Made by a program: the position numbers and the translations under genes. Source: Betaproteobacteria bacterium (GTDB taxonomy: Bacteria > Pseudomonadota > Gammaproteobacteria > Burkholderiales > Burkholderiaceae_C). Taken from it: DNA of 9,656 bases. The notes under the pieces are model-generated. The model was not told where the DNA came from. It worked only from the letters and a program-made list of their open reading frames with translations, and ran no database searches. Location: assembly GCA_009923345.1 (NCBI GenBank), contig RFTR01000062.1, forward strand, positions 1-9,656, read 5' to 3'. Shown here piece after piece: positions 7,180-9,656 of this stretch; within the stretch, counting starts at the first letter, position 1, and each line of letters begins with the position of its first letter.

Positions 7180-7216
7180 CCGCCATCCGGTCAAGCCGTG
7201 TCGCGGTGGGTTTTTT
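7180..7216 (+). terminator. Terminator-like stem with T6 in the sucA leader (possible attenuator)
   Basis: The GC-rich stem CCGCC/GGTGG (7180-7184 with 7205-7209), containing an inner CGG/CCG hairpin, is followed after one G by six T (7211-7216). This is the layout of an intrinsic terminator, though the stem is interrupted and includes a G-U pair. The GGGTT at 7208-7212 can instead pair with AACCC at 7166-7170, which would break both this stem and the first hairpin. A premature-termination switch is possible; equally, the T-run may only be a loop or linker in the sucA RNA. Confidence 0.28.
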
Positions 7217-7245
7217 CAACCAGCTAATGTTTCCTGAAGGGAAAC

Positions 7246-7250
7246 GGAGG
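7246..7250 (+). promoter_or_regulatory. Ribosome binding site of sucA
   Basis: A strong GGAGG lies 8 nt before the ATG at 7259 and fixes the start. It directly follows the 3' strand of the last leader hairpin (7229-7245). CCTC at 7170-7173 could pair with GAGG at 7247-7250, a possible way to hide the site. Confidence 0.85.
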
Positions 7251-7258
7251 TCAGCGCA

Positions 7259-9656
7259 ATGTCACAGACGTCAGTCTATCAAGCCTATTCAGGCAATACT
7301 TACTTGTTTGGCGGAAACGCCCCGTACGTCGAAGAGATGTATGAGAACTATCTCTCCAACCCCGGCAGCGTCCCCGATTCTTGGCGCGAGTATTTCGACG
7401 CCTTGCAACACGTCCCCGCTGTCGACGGTACCAACGCCAAAGACGTTCCCCATCTCCCTGTCATCAATGCATTCGCTGAACGCGCCAAAGCAGGCGGTAC
7501 CCGCGTGGTCATGGCCAGTGCAGATGCCGAGATGGGTCGAAAACGCACAGCCGCTCAGCAGCTGATTGCCGCTTATCGCAACGTAGGCCAACGCTGGGCA
7601 GACCTTGATCCGCTCAAGCGTACCGAGCGTCCACCCATTCCAGACCTAGACCCTGCGTTCTATGGTTTTACCGATGCTGATCAAGAAACCGTGTTTGACA
7701 CCAGCAACACGTTCTTTGGCAAAAACAGCATGTCTTTGCGTGATTTGCTCAACGCCTTGCGTGAAACCTATTGCGGCACTTTAGGTGCTGAATTCATGTA
7801 CGCCACCGACCAAGCAGAAAAGCGTTGGTGGCAAGAAAAACTCGAATCGATTCGTAGCAAACCCAATTTCAATGCTGAAAAGAAAAAAACAATTCTTGAG
7901 CGCCTCACTGCTGCAGAAGGTCTTGAGCGCTTCTTGCACACTAAATATGTGGGCCAAAAACGTTTCTCCTTAGAAGGTGGCGAGAGCTTTATTGCTGCCA
8001 TGGACGAGTTGGTACACAAGGCCAGCGCGCAAGGCGTGCAAGAAATCGTGATCGGCATGGCCCACCGCGGCCGTCTGAATGTGTTGGTCAACACCATGCG
8101 CAAATTGCCTGCCGATTTGTTTGCAGAGTTTGACCACACTGCACCAGAAGACTTGCCTGCTGGTGACGTGAAATACCACCAAGGTTTTAGCTCAGACATC
8201 AGCACCGCTGGCGGTCCTGTGCACTTGTCTTTGGCGTTCAATCCATCTCATCTTGAAATCGTCAACCCCGTGGTCGAAGGCTCCGTGCGTGCCCGTATGG
8301 ACCGCCGTGCCGACCCACACGGATCACAAGTGTTGCCAGTGTTGGTGCACGGTGACGCGGCATTTGGCGGTCAAGGTGTGAACCAAGAAACCTTTGCATT
8401 GGCGCAAACGCGTGGTTATTCCACGGGTGGCACGGTGCACATCATCATCAACAACCAAATCGGTTTCACCACCTCTGACCCACGTGACATGCGATCAAGC
8501 GTTTTCTGTACCGATATCGTCAAGATGGTTGAAGCGCCTGTCTTGCACGTCAATGGCGATGACCCAGAGGCAGTTGTGCTTGCCACCCAAATGGCTTTGG
8601 ACTACCGCATGAAGTTCAGAAAAGACGTCGTCTTAGACATCGTCTGTTTCCGTAAATTGGGTCACAACGAGCAAGACACACCTGCATTGACCCAACCGTT
8701 GATGTACAAAAAAATTGCCGCGCACCCAGGTACCCGTAAATTGTTTGCAGATAAATTGACTGCACAAGGATTGGGCGACACCTTGGGCGATGACATGGTC
8801 AAGGCCTATCGCGCTGCATTGGACGCTGGTAAACATACCGATGATCCTGTGCTGACCAACTTCAAAACCAAGTACACCGTCGATTGGGCGCCCTTCTTGG
8901 GCAAGAAGTGGACAGACGCAGGGGACACATCGATTCCCATGTCAGAGTGGAAACGTTTGGCTGAAAAAATTTCGACCATTCCTTCGAGCGTGACGCCGCA
9001 CCAATTGGTGAAAAAGGTCTATGACGATCGCGCAGCAATGGGTCGTGGCGATATTCCTGTGGATTGGGGCATGGGCGAACACATGGCTTTTGCTTCATTG
9101 GTAGCCAGCGGTTATCCAGTGCGTTTGTCCGGTGAAGACTGTGGACGCGGTACCTTCACGCACCGCCATGCGGTTATCCATGATCAAAACCGTGAAAAGT
9201 GGGACACCGGTACCTATGTCGCCCTGCAAAACGTGGCTGAAAACCAGGCGCCTTTTGTAGTGATTGACTCCATCTTGTCGGAGGAGGCTGTACTCGGTTT
9301 CGAATACGGCTACGCATCCAACGACCCCAACACCTTGGTGGTGTGGGAAGCGCAGTTCGGTGATTTCGCGAACGGCGCACAAGTGGTGATCGACCAATTC
9401 ATTGCCTCAGGCGAAGTGAAGTGGGGCCGTGTTAACGGTTTGACGGTAATGCTTCCCCATGGCTACGAAGGACAAGGCCCGGAGCACAGCTCTGCTCGCT
9501 TAGAGCGCTTCATGCAGTTGGCTGCTGACACCAATATGCAAATCGTTCAGCCCACAACGGCAAGCCAAATCTTCCATGTGTTGCGTCGCCAAATGGTGCG
9601 TGATTTGCGAAAACCACTCATCATATTCACTCCTAAGTCTTTGTTACGTAACAAAG
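7259..9656 (+). CDS. sucA: 2-oxoglutarate dehydrogenase E1 component, 3'-partial
   Basis: Thiamine-diphosphate enzyme (SucA, also named OdhA) that decarboxylates 2-oxoglutarate and transfers the succinyl group to lipoyl-E2 in the TCA cycle. The frame is open from the ATG at 7259 to the right edge: 799 codons of a usual 930-960, with no stop or frameshift. Order: the short N-terminal E1o segment (YLFGGNAPYVEEMYENYL, 15-32), GMAHRGRLNVL (266-276), the ThDP/Mg region HGDAAFGGQG (364-373) through NNQIGFTT (398-405), GHNEQDTP near nt 8660-8683, GEDCGRGTFTHRHAV near nt 9134-9178, the pyrimidine-domain segment LSEEAVLGFEYGYA, and PHGYEGQGPEHSSARLERF near nt 9455-9511. These closely follow E. coli SucA from memory. 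GGAGG 8 nt upstream confirms the start. By gene order in Burkholderiales, sucB/odhB and an lpd gene should follow beyond the window (inference). Expression is probably controlled by the leader RNA. Confidence 0.98.
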   Translation, partial: MSQTSVYQAYSGNTYLFGGNAPYVEEMYENYLSNPGSVPDSWREYFDALQHVPAVDGTNAKDVPHLPVINAFAERAKAGGTRVVMASADAEMGRKRTAAQQLIAAYRNVGQRWADLDPLKRTERPPIPDLDPAFYGFTDADQETVFDTSNTFFGKNSMSLRDLLNALRETYCGTLGAEFMYATDQAEKRWWQEKLESIRSKPNFNAEKKKTILERLTAAEGLERFLHTKYVGQKRFSLEGGESFIAAMDELVHKASAQGVQEIVIGMAHRGRLNVLVNTMRKLPADLFAEFDHTAPEDLPAGDVKYHQGFSSDISTAGGPVHLSLAFNPSHLEIVNPVVEGSVRARMDRRADPHGSQVLPVLVHGDAAFGGQGVNQETFALAQTRGYSTGGTVHIIINNQIGFTTSDPRDMRSSVFCTDIVKMVEAPVLHVNGDDPEAVVLATQMALDYRMKFRKDVVLDIVCFRKLGHNEQDTPALTQPLMYKKIAAHPGTRKLFADKLTAQGLGDTLGDDMVKAYRAALDAGKHTDDPVLTNFKTKYTVDWAPFLGKKWTDAGDTSIPMSEWKRLAEKISTIPSSVTPHQLVKKVYDDRAAMGRGDIPVDWGMGEHMAFASLVASGYPVRLSGEDCGRGTFTHRHAVIHDQNREKWDTGTYVALQNVAENQAPFVVIDSILSEEAVLGFEYGYASNDPNTLVVWEAQFGDFANGAQVVIDQFIASGEVKWGRVNGLTVMLPHGYEGQGPEHSSARLERFMQLAADTNMQIVQPTTASQIFHVLRRQMVRDLRKPLIIFTPKSLLRNK

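Larger units (their letters stand above)
7152..7250 (+). promoter_or_regulatory. Structured 5' leader of sucA, probable sucA RNA motif
   Basis: The intergenic DNA before sucA can fold into a chain of short hairpins, each with a 5-nt loop. P1: GGGGTT 7155-7160 with AACCCC 7166-7171. P2: CCGCC 7180-7184 with GGTGG 7205-7209 (one G-U), enclosing CGG 7188-7190 with CCG 7196-7198. P3: GGTT 7209-7212 with AACC 7218-7221; it competes with P2 for base 7209. P4: GTTTCC 7229-7234 with GGAAAC 7240-7245, touching the GGAGG ribosome binding site. Established knowledge: a conserved 'sucA RNA motif' was described only in Burkholderiales, always in sucA leaders and overlapping the Shine-Dalgarno sequence, proposed as a cis-regulator or riboswitch of unknown signal. 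Position, taxon and design match; I could not align the consensus, so identity is inference. The promoter is unclear: CACAAT at 7138-7143 is the best -10. Confidence 0.62.

Noticed and set aside
7149..7565. 138-codon open frame from GTG 7149 (also ATG 7227) crossing the sucA start
   Set aside because: It is out of frame with sucA, has no ribosome binding site, overlaps the leader hairpins and the strongly conserved N-terminus of E1o, and encodes no recognisable domain.

Overview
The window is a stretch of bacterial chromosome carrying core metabolic and housekeeping genes. The best guess at the source is a betaproteobacterium of the order Burkholderiales, probably close to the Comamonadaceae. 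The basis is the protein style of the 2-oxoglutarate dehydrogenase E1, PrpE and lipoyl-linked E3 genes, recalled from family knowledge and not searched. By eye, base composition is close to half G+C, which is low for that group. There are no insertion sequences, phage genes, tRNA or rRNA genes, CRISPR arrays or long repeats.

Layout, left to right. (1) 2-1531 (+): dihydrolipoyl dehydrogenase (E3). Its 5' end lies outside the window, and the visible Thr/Pro/Ala linker suggests a lipoyl domain fused in front, as in the E3 of betaproteobacterial pyruvate dehydrogenase. (2) 1550-2605 (+): dusC, a tRNA-dihydrouridine(16) synthase, 18 nt after E3. (3) 2577-3770 (+): a YbfB/YjiJ-type major facilitator transporter overlapping dusC. 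(4) 3781-4326 (-): a secreted NlpC/P60 cell-wall peptidase, convergent with the transporter. (5) A 163-nt divergent spacer with promoter-like elements and a nearly perfect 20-bp palindrome. (6) 4490-5095 (+): an isochorismatase-family hydrolase. (7) 5178-7073 (+): prpE, propionyl-CoA synthetase. (8) 7074-7258: a structured leader. (9) 7259-9656 (+): sucA/odhA, the 2-oxoglutarate dehydrogenase E1, cut by the window end after 799 codons.

The genes fit a central-carbon theme. E3 and E1o belong to the 2-oxoacid dehydrogenase complexes, and PrpE feeds propionyl-CoA into central metabolism. DusC, the transporter, the NlpC/P60 enzyme and the isochorismatase-like hydrolase are ordinary neighbours with no clear functional link to it.

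No new multi-gene system is visible. The most interesting element is the roughly 100-nt RNA leader before sucA. It has several short hairpins, a terminator-like GC stem with a run of six T, and a last hairpin touching the Shine-Dalgarno sequence. It matches, in position, taxon and design, the sucA RNA motif described from Burkholderiales, whose ligand or signal is, as far as I know, unresolved. The second item is the palindrome in the divergent promoter region, a likely operator.
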